A stretch of 64,000 nt of DNA from Leptolinea sp. UBA4782 (GTDB lineage Bacteria > Chloroflexota > Anaerolineae > Anaerolineales > Anaerolineaceae): positions 5,866 through 69,865 of the forward strand of contig DHHC01000001.1 in the NCBI GenBank assembly GCA_002403095.1, given 5' to 3'. Below, piece after piece: positions 56,242 to 64,000 of this stretch (position 1 is its first letter; the number at the start of each line of letters is the position of its first letter). Both the position numbers and the translations under genes were made by a program. The notes beneath the pieces were generated by a model. That model was not told where the DNA came from and searched no databases. It saw only the letters and a program-made list of their open reading frames with translations.

Positions 56242-57405
56242 ATGGGTGTGAAAGTTTTTTACGGCGATCCGCGCCAGGCTCGCCTGGAAGGGAATGAAAC
56301 CCTTCCCGCCAAATTGGATCTAATTTTGGATCACCTTCACCTTCAAGACCGGGTGAAAGGAGAACTGGTCGCCTTAAAGCTTCACGTCGGCAACAAGATC
56401 GGCTATTCCACCTTGCATCCCGTGTTCATCCGCAAGGTTGTTAAAGCCATCCGCGACGGCGGTGGAAAGCCGTTTATTGTTGATGTTGATTGGGATATGG
56501 AAGGTGCTGTCAGCAGGGGATACACTGCTGAGGTCTTGGGCTGCCCCATTGTACCAAATGGCGGCCCTTCGGATAAATACTTCTATGCCCACGAACGGCC
56601 ATACAAGAATATCAAGGAATGGAATGTCGCAGGAATGGTGGAAGATGCCACTTTCCTGGTTAATTTTGCCCATGCCAAAGGCCACCCTACCAATGCGTAT
56701 GGCGGAGCCTTAAAAAACATTGCCCTCGGGTGTATGGTAGGAAAAACCCGCAGCGCCATGCACGATTCGGTCCTTTTTGATCCTTACTGGTTTAAAGATA
56801 AATGCCGGGATGAAGAAACCCGCCAGAGAATCATCGCATCCTGTCCGCATGGCGCCTTGGTCAAAGACAAGTATGATCCGGAAGAGATCCACCTGCATGT
56901 CGACCTGTGCAACCAGTGCGGACGCTGCCTGCAGGTTGCTCCTGAAGGCAGTTTGAAGATCGTTCCCGCGAACTTCCATGCATTCCATGAGGCGGTTGCA
57001 ATCAGCACCAGTATCACGATGTCCACCTTCGAACCAGGCAAAGCTGTTCATCTCGTACTGGCAACCCACATGACACCTGTTTGTGATTGCTTTGGCTTCA
57101 CCAGCATGCCGATCATGCGGGATGCCGGGATTTTCGGTTCGGATGACATCGTAGCTGTAGACCAGGCTGTCTTGGATGCCACCTCAAAATACCCATTGAT
57201 CGAGGAGAATGTTCCGACTTCGATGGAAGTACATACGCGCGTAGGTCATCCGCTGCGCTGGCTGCATGGTCCATTGAAGGATCCTTACAAAGCCACTGAG
57301 TACGCTGAAAAAGTTGGACTGGGAACCCGGGACTACGAGCTGGTAGATGTCCTGCCGGTTGAATCCATCCGACCGGCACCCATGGGATACATCCCGGCAC
57401 AGTAA
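56242..57405 (+). CDS. DUF362 domain iron-sulfur protein
   Basis: The 387-residue protein belongs to the DUF362 family, found with or without ferredoxin-like domains. Features: ALKLHVGNKIGYSTLHP, VFIRKVVKAIRDGGGKPFIV, LVNFAHAKGHPTNAYGGALK and a cluster segment CNQCGRC (Cys223, 226, 229) preceded by SCPHGAL. The second half shows STSITMSTFEPGKAVHL and HMTPVCDCFGF. Redox function is likely, but the reaction is unknown. GGAGG lies just upstream of ATG 56242; in-frame upstream starts fall inside the previous gene. A strong terminator follows. Confidence 0.9.
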   Translation: MGVKVFYGDPRQARLEGNETLPAKLDLILDHLHLQDRVKGELVALKLHVGNKIGYSTLHPVFIRKVVKAIRDGGGKPFIVDVDWDMEGAVSRGYTAEVLGCPIVPNGGPSDKYFYAHERPYKNIKEWNVAGMVEDATFLVNFAHAKGHPTNAYGGALKNIALGCMVGKTRSAMHDSVLFDPYWFKDKCRDEETRQRIIASCPHGALVKDKYDPEEIHLHVDLCNQCGRCLQVAPEGSLKIVPANFHAFHEAVAISTSITMSTFEPGKAVHLVLATHMTPVCDCFGFTSMPIMRDAGIFGSDDIVAVDQAVLDATSKYPLIEENVPTSMEVHTRVGHPLRWLHGPLKDPYKATEYAEKVGLGTRDYELVDVLPVESIRPAPMGYIPAQ

Positions 57406-57427
57406 GTGATATTCGTAACATTGGTAT

Positions 57428-57465
57428 CAAGTGCCCTGCAGAACACGCAGGGCACTTGCGTTTTT
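57428..57465 (+). terminator. Terminator after the DUF362 gene
   Basis: CAAGTGCCCTGC (57428-57439) pairs with GCAGGGCACTTG (57447-57458), followed by CG and TTTTT (57461-57465). Confidence 0.9.
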
Positions 57466-57544
57466 GTCACTTTTCAGGCATTATTCTTGCACTATTCCTG
57501 TTACACCAGATGAATGCATCCGGGCATTCAACATGGAGAGAAAC

Positions 57545-58120
57545 ATGCAAAGAGAAGAAGCATTAACTATCGTCAAACAATACGTCAAGAATCCGAATCT
57601 GGTCAACCATATGCTGGCTGTTGAAGCAGCCATGCGGCAGTATGCCCTGAAACTGGGCGAAGATGTGGAAAAATGGTGTGTCACCGGCTTGCTGCATGAC
57701 TTTGACTGGGAGATTCATCCCACCCTCGATGAGCATCCAGCTGCTGGTGCACCGATCCTGCGTGAACTGCATGTCCCTGAAGAAATCATCCGGGCGGTTT
57801 TAAGCCATGCTGAGCATACTGGGGTTAAAAGGCAGTCACTGATGGAGAAAGCACTTTTCGCCTGTGATGAGGTAACCGGCTTGATCACAGCAGTTGCCCT
57901 GGTGCGCCTATCCCGTTCACTGTACGATTTGACATCCTCCTCGGTGAAGAAAAAGTGGAAAGACAGGGCGTTTGCTGCTGGTGCTAACCGGGAAGAAATA
58001 GCCTCTTCTGCAGAAGAATTCGGTGTCGAGCTGTGGCAGCATGTGGATGAAGTGATCCTGGCTATGAGGACGATCGCACCCCAGCTTGGGCTGGAAGGAA
58101 ACCTAAGCCCGGAAAACTAG
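57545..58120 (+). CDS. HD domain protein, predicted metal-dependent phosphohydrolase
   Basis: The 191-residue protein has the HD superfamily metal-binding pattern: His22 (LVNHMLAVEAAM), His51-Asp52 (GLLHDFDWE), His88 and His91 (ILSHAEHTG) and Asp108 (LFACDEVTGLI). HD proteins hydrolyse nucleotides or phosphate esters; the substrate here is unknown. A C-terminal helical region (about 120-185) completes the fold. ATG 57545 is chosen because GGAGAG lies four bases upstream; ATG 57533 overlaps this site. It lies 40 bases before the GH25-like gene, possibly in the same transcript. Confidence 0.88.
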   Translation: MQREEALTIVKQYVKNPNLVNHMLAVEAAMRQYALKLGEDVEKWCVTGLLHDFDWEIHPTLDEHPAAGAPILRELHVPEEIIRAVLSHAEHTGVKRQSLMEKALFACDEVTGLITAVALVRLSRSLYDLTSSSVKKKWKDRAFAAGANREEIASSAEEFGVELWQHVDEVILAMRTIAPQLGLEGNLSPEN

Positions 58121-58160
58121 CATTTCATGGATTGCATTGGCGGTAACAAGGAGCACTGAA

Positions 58161-59252
58161 ATGGCATTGACAGGTAAAGGAATGATGATCTGGAAAATCC
58201 CCTCTTGCGAGGAAGGAAATCCTTCAAAAATCGCAAGTGTGGCCAAGGCGGCAGGCTTTACCCATGTCTTGATCAAAATCGCAGATGGCACCTATTCTTA
58301 TAATATTAACCGCACAACCAATATCGACCTTGTTCCCCCGGTTGTTTCTGCTTTAAAAGCCCAGGGACTGAAGGTTTGGGGCTGGCATTACATATACGGA
58401 GATAACCCAACTGGAGAAGCAAAAACTGCTGCCAACCGGACCAAAGCGCTCGGGCTGGACGGATATGTAATCGATGCCGAAAGCGAGTTCAAACTTGCAG
58501 GCAAAGAAACTGCTGCCAGGACATTCATGACTGAGCTGCGGAAAGGCATCCCATCCCACCCGGTTGCTTTGTGTTCATTCCGCTACCCGTCATATCATAT
58601 GCAGTTTCCGTGGAAAGCTTTCCTGGAGAAATGCGATTACAACATGCCCCAGGTTTACTGGCAGGAATCGCACAATCCAGATGTGCAGGTTACCAAGTCA
58701 TTCAATGAATTCCAGGCTCTTGTTCCTTACCGGCCTTACATGCCCACCGGCCCTCTTTATCCTGCTGGAAGCTGGAAAGCAACTGCTGCCGATATTAAAT
58801 TGTTCATGGATACATGCAAGAAATTGAACATACCGGCACTCAACTACTTCACCTGGGATTATAAGGCCAGCATGCCAGATCAATGGAATACCATTGCCAG
58901 CTACAAGTGGGATGGGAGTGTTGTGGAAGATATTGTCACCCGTTACATTGCCGCTCTCAACTCACGCAACCCGGATACATGTGCCAACCTCTACACCAAT
59001 AATGCCATCCGGATAACAGCTGCCCGCACAATGCAGGGGCATGATTCGATCAGGACCTGGTTCAACAATTTTCTCACGGTAAATTTCCCCAACGCAACCT
59101 TTACCCTAACCGGCACAACCGGCAGCGGATTCGCCAGGCGGTTCACCTGGACAGCGACCTCCACATCGGGAAGAATCAGCAATGGAAATGACACCATCGG
59201 CCTGATCAACGGAAAGATCGGCTACCACTACAGCTTTTACACCATCACCTGA
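58161..59252 (+). CDS. GH25-like TIM-barrel protein with an NTF2-like domain
   Basis: The 363-residue protein starts with a region (about 1-245) that looks like a glycosidase-type TIM barrel: GFTHVLIKIADGTYSYN, GLKVWGWHYIYGDNP, DGYVIDAESEF (acidic pair at the expected place) and YNMPQVYWQESHNP. This resembles GH25 muramidases and related families. Residues about 252-363 look like an NTF2/SnoaL-type cone (IVTRYIAALNSRNPDTCANL, GHDSIRTWFNNF). No signal peptide is visible, so export is unclear. ATG 58161 follows AAGGAG (58148-58153). The catalytic role is inferred only from the barrel. Confidence 0.75.
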   Translation: MALTGKGMMIWKIPSCEEGNPSKIASVAKAAGFTHVLIKIADGTYSYNINRTTNIDLVPPVVSALKAQGLKVWGWHYIYGDNPTGEAKTAANRTKALGLDGYVIDAESEFKLAGKETAARTFMTELRKGIPSHPVALCSFRYPSYHMQFPWKAFLEKCDYNMPQVYWQESHNPDVQVTKSFNEFQALVPYRPYMPTGPLYPAGSWKATAADIKLFMDTCKKLNIPALNYFTWDYKASMPDQWNTIASYKWDGSVVEDIVTRYIAALNSRNPDTCANLYTNNAIRITAARTMQGHDSIRTWFNNFLTVNFPNATFTLTGTTGSGFARRFTWTATSTSGRISNGNDTIGLINGKIGYHYSFYTIT

Positions 59253-59259
59253 TACCGGC

Positions 59260-61728
59260 TTATCCCTTCTTTTTTGGCCGGGCCGCAGGGAATTCCAGGC
59301 TGAAGCAGTCCATCATTCTCGTCTGCCCAATCACTTCGTCATCCTTCTTGACTTCCAGCAAAGCTTTACCGGCATATGCCCGTTTCCCTGCTGGAATGTC
59401 TCCCACCTTTACCGTCTTGGCAGCGGCATTGCGGTAATGAATCACGCTGGATGTTCCACTGGTGCCGGCAAAACAAACCGCCAGGACCGAACCCTTTTCC
59501 ATCCTGCAGCAAATCACCCCCTGGCCATACCTGCCTTGCAGCGGGAAATCTTTCATTCCAATCCGCCAGCCGTGTCCTTTTTCAGAAATAAAAAGCATAT
59601 CCTGTTTATCAGTAAACACTTCTGCCCCGATCACCACATCGCCTTCGGCGAGCTTGATCGCATTTACACCGCCAGCCACCAGCCCCATTGGACGCACATC
59701 GTCGCCTTTAAAGCGGATGCCCATGCCCAATGCCGTGAACAACATCCACTCATCCTGTCCCCCGCTGAAGAACATAAATGCCAGTTCATCGCCAGAATTT
59801 ACCCGCATGATAGGGAAGGCATGGGCAGCCGGTCCGGGCAGTTCGCTCAGGGCAGATTTTTTCACCATCCCATTTCGGGTGACGCCAACCAGGTAGAATT
59901 CCGTATTCTTGCGGGCAGCCTGCGGAACTGAGAACAAAGCCACTACGGTTTCCGGGTCTGGCAATGGGGCAACCTTCCCAGCCATAACCCCCTCACTGAA
60001 AGTTTCAGCTTCCGGGATGGTCTCAACTGAGACGGCTGCTGCAATTCCGTCTGCCTGCACCAGGTAGACTGTCTGGTGGGTGCTCGTTTTTACCACCAAG
60101 GAAGGAGCAGCTCTGCCGGTTACCCTTGGCAGCTCGTCATTCATGGTACGGGCAATGGTACCATCCGGCATCAATCCCACCCAGACCGGCTTTTCAGGGG
60201 TTACTTCGGAGACTACCAGTAATTCCTTAACGGTCTTCCCTTTCTTGAGCATAACGATCTGGGTCCTGCGGCGGTCGGCGTATTTCTGCTTTACCTCTAA
60301 AAGCTCTGTTTCCACTACCAGGCGCATCTTCTTTTCGGATTTCAGCAAGCTCTCCAGTTCTTTGATCAAAACGGCCGTTTCCTTGTACTCGAGTTCTATC
60401 TTCTTTCGCTCCAGGGCTGCAAGCCGTTTCAAAGGCATATCCAGGATAGCCTGCGCCTGCAGGTCGCTCAGCCGGTAACGTTTCATCAGCCTGGTTTTAG
60501 CCTGGTCAGCATCCGGTGAATTTCGGATCAGGGCGATAATCTCATCCAGGTGGTTCAGGGCTACCCGCAAGCCTTCCAGGATATGCATGCGTTGCCTGGC
60601 GCGCTCCAGGTCATACTCACTGCGGCGGCGGATGACAGTCATGCGGTGTTCTATATAGACTTTCAGGGCTTGTTTGAGGGTAAGCAGCCTGGGCTCACCA
60701 TCCACCAGGGCAAGCATATTGATTCCAAAGGTGGATTGCAGCGGCGTGCGCTGGTACAGGTCGCGGATGATCTTTTCTGCGTCTGCTGCCTTGTTCATTT
60801 CAATCACGATCCGCATTCCTTGCCGGTCAGACTCGTCGCGCAGGTCTGCAATTCCTTCCAGATTGCCTTCCCGTACCAGCTCCGCGATCCGCTCGATCAA
60901 GCTGGATTTGTTGGTCATATAGGGTAATTCGGTGATGATCAGGCGCGACCTGCCTTTGACCATTTCTTCCATCATTACCTTGCCGCGCACATTGATCTTG
61001 CCGCGCCCGGTAGCATAGGCGGATAGCAAGGCATTTTCCTCCCCCTCCATCAGAATGATTCCGCCGGTGGGGAAGTCAGGTCCCTTAATATATTTCATCA
61101 GGTCTGTGATAGATACATCGTCCAGCCTGTGCCATTCTTTCAACATGTAAACCAGGGCGTCCACCACTTCTCCCAGGTTGTGGGGCGGAATGTTGGTCGC
61201 CATTCCAACCGCGATACCCGTACCACCGTTTACCAGCAGGTTGGGGATGGCAGCCGGCAGCACCAGGGGTTCTTGCAGTGTTCCGTCAAAATTGGGAATG
61301 AAATCGACGGTATCCCTGTCGATTTGTGCAAGCATGTCTATTGCTAGCTGGCGCAGCCGGGCTTCGGTATACCGCATGGCAGCTGGAGGATCACCATCTA
61401 CACTCCCGAAGTTTCCCTGCCCATCTACCATCATATTGCGCATGCTGAAGTCTTGTGCCATACGCGCCATGGCTTCATAAACAGCCATATCTCCATGGGG
61501 ATGGTACTTTCCCAGCACTTCACCAACAATACGTGCTGATTTCTTATATGCGGAATCCGCCCGGATACCCATGTCATACATGGCGAAGAGGATGCGCCGC
61601 TGGACAGGTTTTAAACCATCCCGTGCATCAGGCAATGCCCTGGCCACGATCGTACTCATAGCATAATCCAGGTAAGATTGCTGCATCTCCTGATCGATAT
61701 CGACTTTTTTCACCAATCCCAAATCCAT
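59260..61728 (-). CDS. gyrA: DNA gyrase subunit A (type IIA topoisomerase A subunit)
   Basis: GyrA cuts and rejoins DNA during supercoiling. The 822-residue protein has the breakage-reunion domain with ALPDARDGLKPVQRRIL, KYHPHGDMAVYEAMARMAQD, the catalytic tyrosine Tyr120 in AAMRYTEARL, and a C-terminal beta-pinwheel domain. A GyrA-box-like segment QGRYGQG is present in a degenerate form, which argues for gyrase rather than topoisomerase IV but not strongly. The position that is Ser83 in E. coli is Met81 here. GGAGG at 61736-61740 fixes the start at 61728. gyrB is not in the window. The gene follows rpoC, separated by a terminator. Confidence 0.93.
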   Translation of the reverse strand: MDLGLVKKVDIDQEMQQSYLDYAMSTIVARALPDARDGLKPVQRRILFAMYDMGIRADSAYKKSARIVGEVLGKYHPHGDMAVYEAMARMAQDFSMRNMMVDGQGNFGSVDGDPPAAMRYTEARLRQLAIDMLAQIDRDTVDFIPNFDGTLQEPLVLPAAIPNLLVNGGTGIAVGMATNIPPHNLGEVVDALVYMLKEWHRLDDVSITDLMKYIKGPDFPTGGIILMEGEENALLSAYATGRGKINVRGKVMMEEMVKGRSRLIITELPYMTNKSSLIERIAELVREGNLEGIADLRDESDRQGMRIVIEMNKAADAEKIIRDLYQRTPLQSTFGINMLALVDGEPRLLTLKQALKVYIEHRMTVIRRRSEYDLERARQRMHILEGLRVALNHLDEIIALIRNSPDADQAKTRLMKRYRLSDLQAQAILDMPLKRLAALERKKIELEYKETAVLIKELESLLKSEKKMRLVVETELLEVKQKYADRRRTQIVMLKKGKTVKELLVVSEVTPEKPVWVGLMPDGTIARTMNDELPRVTGRAAPSLVVKTSTHQTVYLVQADGIAAAVSVETIPEAETFSEGVMAGKVAPLPDPETVVALFSVPQAARKNTEFYLVGVTRNGMVKKSALSELPGPAAHAFPIMRVNSGDELAFMFFSGGQDEWMLFTALGMGIRFKGDDVRPMGLVAGGVNAIKLAEGDVVIGAEVFTDKQDMLFISEKGHGWRIGMKDFPLQGRYGQGVICCRMEKGSVLAVCFAGTSGTSSVIHYRNAAAKTVKVGDIPAGKRAYAGKALLEVKKDDEVIGQTRMMDCFSLEFPAARPKKKG

Positions 61729-61777
61729 TAGAATACCTCCAGAACCTGCCTTCATTTTACTAGTTTTCGGAATTAAC

Positions 61778-61811
61778 AAAAAACGCCGCCCGTCGAGACG
61801 ATGGGCGGCGT
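61778..61811 (-). terminator. Rho-independent terminator after rpoC
   Basis: On the minus strand ACGCCGCCC (61811 to 61803) pairs with GGGCGGCGT (61791 to 61783), with three further inner pairs, and runs into T residues at 61783-61778. Confidence 0.93.
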
Positions 61812-61829
61812 GCATTCTTATCAGTGGAA

Positions 61830-64000
61830 TTACTCTGTCCGCGGCAGGTTGGAAACAGACACTTTAGGGGTCTCAGGCTCCGGCCGGTCAAACCGTCCGG
61901 CAACAAAACCTGTCCCGGCAGGGATCAGCTTGCCGATGATGACATTTTCTTTCAAGCCGAACAGCGGGTCTTCCGTTGAGGCTATCGCAGCCCCTGCCAT
62001 CACTTTGATGGTGTGCTGGAACGAAGCTGCCGACAGGAAGGAATCAGTGCTCAGGGAAGCCCTTGTGACGCCCAGCAGTACTTCGCTGAAGCGTGCAGGC
62101 GTCTTGCCTTCTGCAGCCAGCTGCTCATTAATGCGGCGCATTTCAAGCCTGTCGACGTAATCCAGCGGCAGGAAGGGCGAGTCGCCTGGGCGAATCACCT
62201 GAACTTTGCCAAGCATCTTGCGGATGATAACTTCAAAGTGCTTGTCATGGATGTTCTGACCCTGGGCACGGTACACCTTCTGGATCTCGGTCAGCAGGTA
62301 CATCTGGCTGGCATCGCGCCCGTTGATTCGCAGGATCGTATGCGGATTGAGTGAGCCCTCAGTAATCGGCTGACCAGCTTCAACATGGTCGCCGTCTTTG
62401 ATCAGCAGGCGTGCAGTGGTGGGAATGTCATACTCTTCAGCTTCGCGGTTCTCGTGCGAAACGATCACCTTGCGGCCTTCAACTCTCACCTTGCCTGCAT
62501 TTTGGGCAGTGATGGTGGCATCATCCAGGGTAGCAAGCGGGTCGCCGCTCTGAATGTCAGTTTCTTCTGCAGCAACAATTGTCCACTCTTCAGGAATTTC
62601 ATATTCCTCGCTGACCATTTCGCTGTGTTCAACCCGTACAGTCCGCTGCTCATTATTGATGTCGTGCACGATGATCCTGGCAACGCCATCGATCTGGGTG
62701 ATGACTGCCTCACCTTTAGGAGTACGGCGGGCTTCAAAAAGCTCTTCCACACGGGGTAAACCGGTTGTAATGTCCCCGCCGGCAGCAACACCGCCGGTGT
62801 GGAATGTACGCAAAGTCAGCTGGGTACCAGGCTCACCAATGGACTGGGCTGCTACAATACCCACTGCAGATCCCATTTCCACCAGTACACCGCGGCCAAG
62901 GTCGGTTCCGTAGCAGGCAGAGCAAATGCCATGAACCAGCTGGCATGTCATAGGCGAACGGACTTTAATGGCTTCGATACGGGTGGCAGCAATCTTGCGC
63001 GACAGCTCATGGTCGAGCACAACGTTGTACTCAGCAAGCACTTCACCGGTATCAGGGTCCACAACCCTTTCAGCCACCAGGCGGCTGTAAATACGGGTTG
63101 CGAATGACTGCCCGGCAACATCATCTTTGCGGCGGATGGTTATGCCTTCATGGGTGCCGCAATCTTCTTCATTAATAATGATATCCTGGGCAATATCCAC
63201 CAGGCGGCGTGTCAGGTACCCGGCATCTGCTGTACGCAGGGCTGTATCAGCCAGGCCTTTACGGGCGCCGTGGGTGGAGATGAAGTATTCGAGGGCGGTC
63301 AGCCCTTCGCGGAAGTTCGATTGGATGGGCAGGCGGATGATACGACCGGCAGGGTCAGCCATCAAACCACGCATACCCGAAAGCTGCGAGATAGGGCCGA
63401 AGCCGCCTTTGGTCGCGCCGGAGTTTGCCATGGTGGCCAGGTTGCCGGTTGGATCCATTGCCTTGCGGACTGCATCGGCAACATCCTTGGTGGTATCCTG
63501 CCAGACATCAACGATTTTCTCGTTGCGCTCCTGCTCAGTAAGCAACCCGCGCCGCCAGTTGCGGTTGAGGACTTCCACTTTTGCCTGGGCATCTGCCAAA
63601 ATGGTGGCTTTCTCTTCAGGAATGGAAATATCTGCCACGGCAATGGTTGAGCCGGACCGCATGGCATACTCAAAACCGATATCCTTAATCTTGTCTGCCA
63701 CTTCGGTCGTCTCTTCCGATCCGCAAATCTCATACACTTCGGCGATCAGGTCTTTCACGCCGCCTTTATCCAGGACCTGGTTCATGAACATCATTTGCTC
63801 AGGCAGGATGCGGTTGAAAATCGCGCGGCCGACAGTAGTATCAACCAGCCGCTGGACTGGCTCCTGCAGGCGGTGGTTTTTGTCGTCGTACCAGGTTTTC
63901 ACGCTAAGCCGGATATTGGAATGGATCTCGACCTGTCCAAGCTGATATGCCATTTCGACATCATTGATGTCGGAAAATACGCGGCCGTCACCGGCATGCT
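61830..64000 (-). CDS. rpoC: DNA-directed RNA polymerase subunit beta', partial
   Basis: The frame runs off the end of the window, so only the C-terminal part of beta' (about 720 residues) is present; the catalytic NADFDGD motif lies outside. Visible family segments: INDVEMAYQLGQVEIHSNIR near the edge, TVGRAIFNRILPEQM, ATMANSGATKGGFGPISQLS, GMRGLMADPAGRIIRLPI, STHGARKGLADTALRTADAG, SPMTCQLVHGICSACYGTDL (zinc-binding Cys), GIVAAQSIGEPGTQLTLRTF (trigger-loop region) and LTEIQKVYRAQGQNIHDKHF. It is transcribed towards gyrA. Confidence 0.97.
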   Translation of the reverse strand, partial: HAGDGRVFSDINDVEMAYQLGQVEIHSNIRLSVKTWYDDKNHRLQEPVQRLVDTTVGRAIFNRILPEQMMFMNQVLDKGGVKDLIAEVYEICGSEETTEVADKIKDIGFEYAMRSGSTIAVADISIPEEKATILADAQAKVEVLNRNWRRGLLTEQERNEKIVDVWQDTTKDVADAVRKAMDPTGNLATMANSGATKGGFGPISQLSGMRGLMADPAGRIIRLPIQSNFREGLTALEYFISTHGARKGLADTALRTADAGYLTRRLVDIAQDIIINEEDCGTHEGITIRRKDDVAGQSFATRIYSRLVAERVVDPDTGEVLAEYNVVLDHELSRKIAATRIEAIKVRSPMTCQLVHGICSACYGTDLGRGVLVEMGSAVGIVAAQSIGEPGTQLTLRTFHTGGVAAGGDITTGLPRVEELFEARRTPKGEAVITQIDGVARIIVHDINNEQRTVRVEHSEMVSEEYEIPEEWTIVAAEETDIQSGDPLATLDDATITAQNAGKVRVEGRKVIVSHENREAEEYDIPTTARLLIKDGDHVEAGQPITEGSLNPHTILRINGRDASQMYLLTEIQKVYRAQGQNIHDKHFEVIIRKMLGKVQVIRPGDSPFLPLDYVDRLEMRRINEQLAAEGKTPARFSEVLLGVTRASLSTDSFLSAASFQHTIKVMAGAAIASTEDPLFGLKENVIIGKLIPAGTGFVAGRFDRPEPETPKVSVSNLPRTE

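Noticed and set aside
63127..63945. Open frame opposite rpoC
   Set aside because: It is the complement of highly conserved beta' sequence.
1..64000. tRNA, rRNA or insertion-sequence genes
   Set aside because: Reading the intergenic gaps on both strands gave no cloverleaf-like arms, no rRNA signatures, no transposase and no terminal inverted repeats; a covariance-model scan would be needed to exclude a tRNA fully.

Overview
The window is a continuous stretch of bacterial chromosome with moderate GC and dense coding on both strands. It has no rRNA, tRNA, CRISPR array or insertion sequence that I could find, and no gap longer than about 200 bases without a gene. The gene content suggests a member of the Chloroflexota, most likely class Anaerolineae: a polyphosphate glucokinase, a TGS/uridine-kinase fusion, a Baseplate_J-like membrane protein next to ruvX, lipoproteins and a foldase with Thr/Pro/Ala-rich linkers, and an SHMT-GcvT fusion. 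This assignment is inference from protein style; no marker phylogeny was possible.

Layout. 1-5550 (+): partial comF, hpf, efp, a Cys-rich orphan coupled to a HAD-DinB fusion, and ftsH. 5640-6948 (-): yraN-miaA. 7062-13139 (+): cinA, an amidohydrolase-CYTH fusion, glgA and malQ. 13127-15238: EamA transporter (-) divergent from sodA and a ferredoxin (+). 15228-19051 (-): baseplate-J-like, ruvX, mltG, ppgK, all with tight overlaps. 19253-29240 (+): a lipoprotein, then a compact recombination operon (DnaQ-like exonuclease, inactive UvrD-like helicase, active UvrD-like helicase, Fe-S RecB-type nuclease, RecJ) and a Gfo/Idh oxidoreductase. 29383-32621 (+): rpsF-ssb-rpsR, a PpiC foldase and an SGNH hydrolase. 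32666-39367 (-): moaC, moaD-moaE fusion, threonine-synthase-like enzyme, rnc, smc. 39449-44492: scpA (+), a small unknown gene (-), mutS (+), fmt (-). 44590-46980: DUF4870-like membrane protein, glutaredoxin, and an ECF sigma-DegV-small membrane protein operon (-). 47196-52526 (+): a monoacylglycerol-lipase-like hydrolase, SHMT-GcvT fusion and aminotransferase. 52601-64000: TGS/uridine kinase (-), PhnD-like lipoprotein, YdcF/SanA, DUF362 protein, HD protein and a GH25-like/NTF2 protein (+), then gyrA and partial rpoC (-).

The most interesting system is the operon at 20178-28285. It carries the parts of an AddAB/RecBCD-type end-processing machine as separate polypeptides. One helicase has a good P-loop but no recognisable DExx motif, like AddB. 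One helicase is intact, like AddA but without its nuclease domain. A free-standing nuclease has the AddB-type cysteine spacing C...C-x2-C-x5-C. A DnaQ-like exonuclease precedes them and RecJ follows. Other points of interest are several unusual gene fusions (SHMT-GcvT with an extra degenerate GcvT-like module, amidohydrolase-CYTH, HAD-DinB, MoaD-MoaE, GH25-like-NTF2). A set of genes has its -10 box only 6-9 bases before the start codon, which predicts leaderless transcripts. TTGA stop/start overlaps also recur, in which TTG is the start codon.
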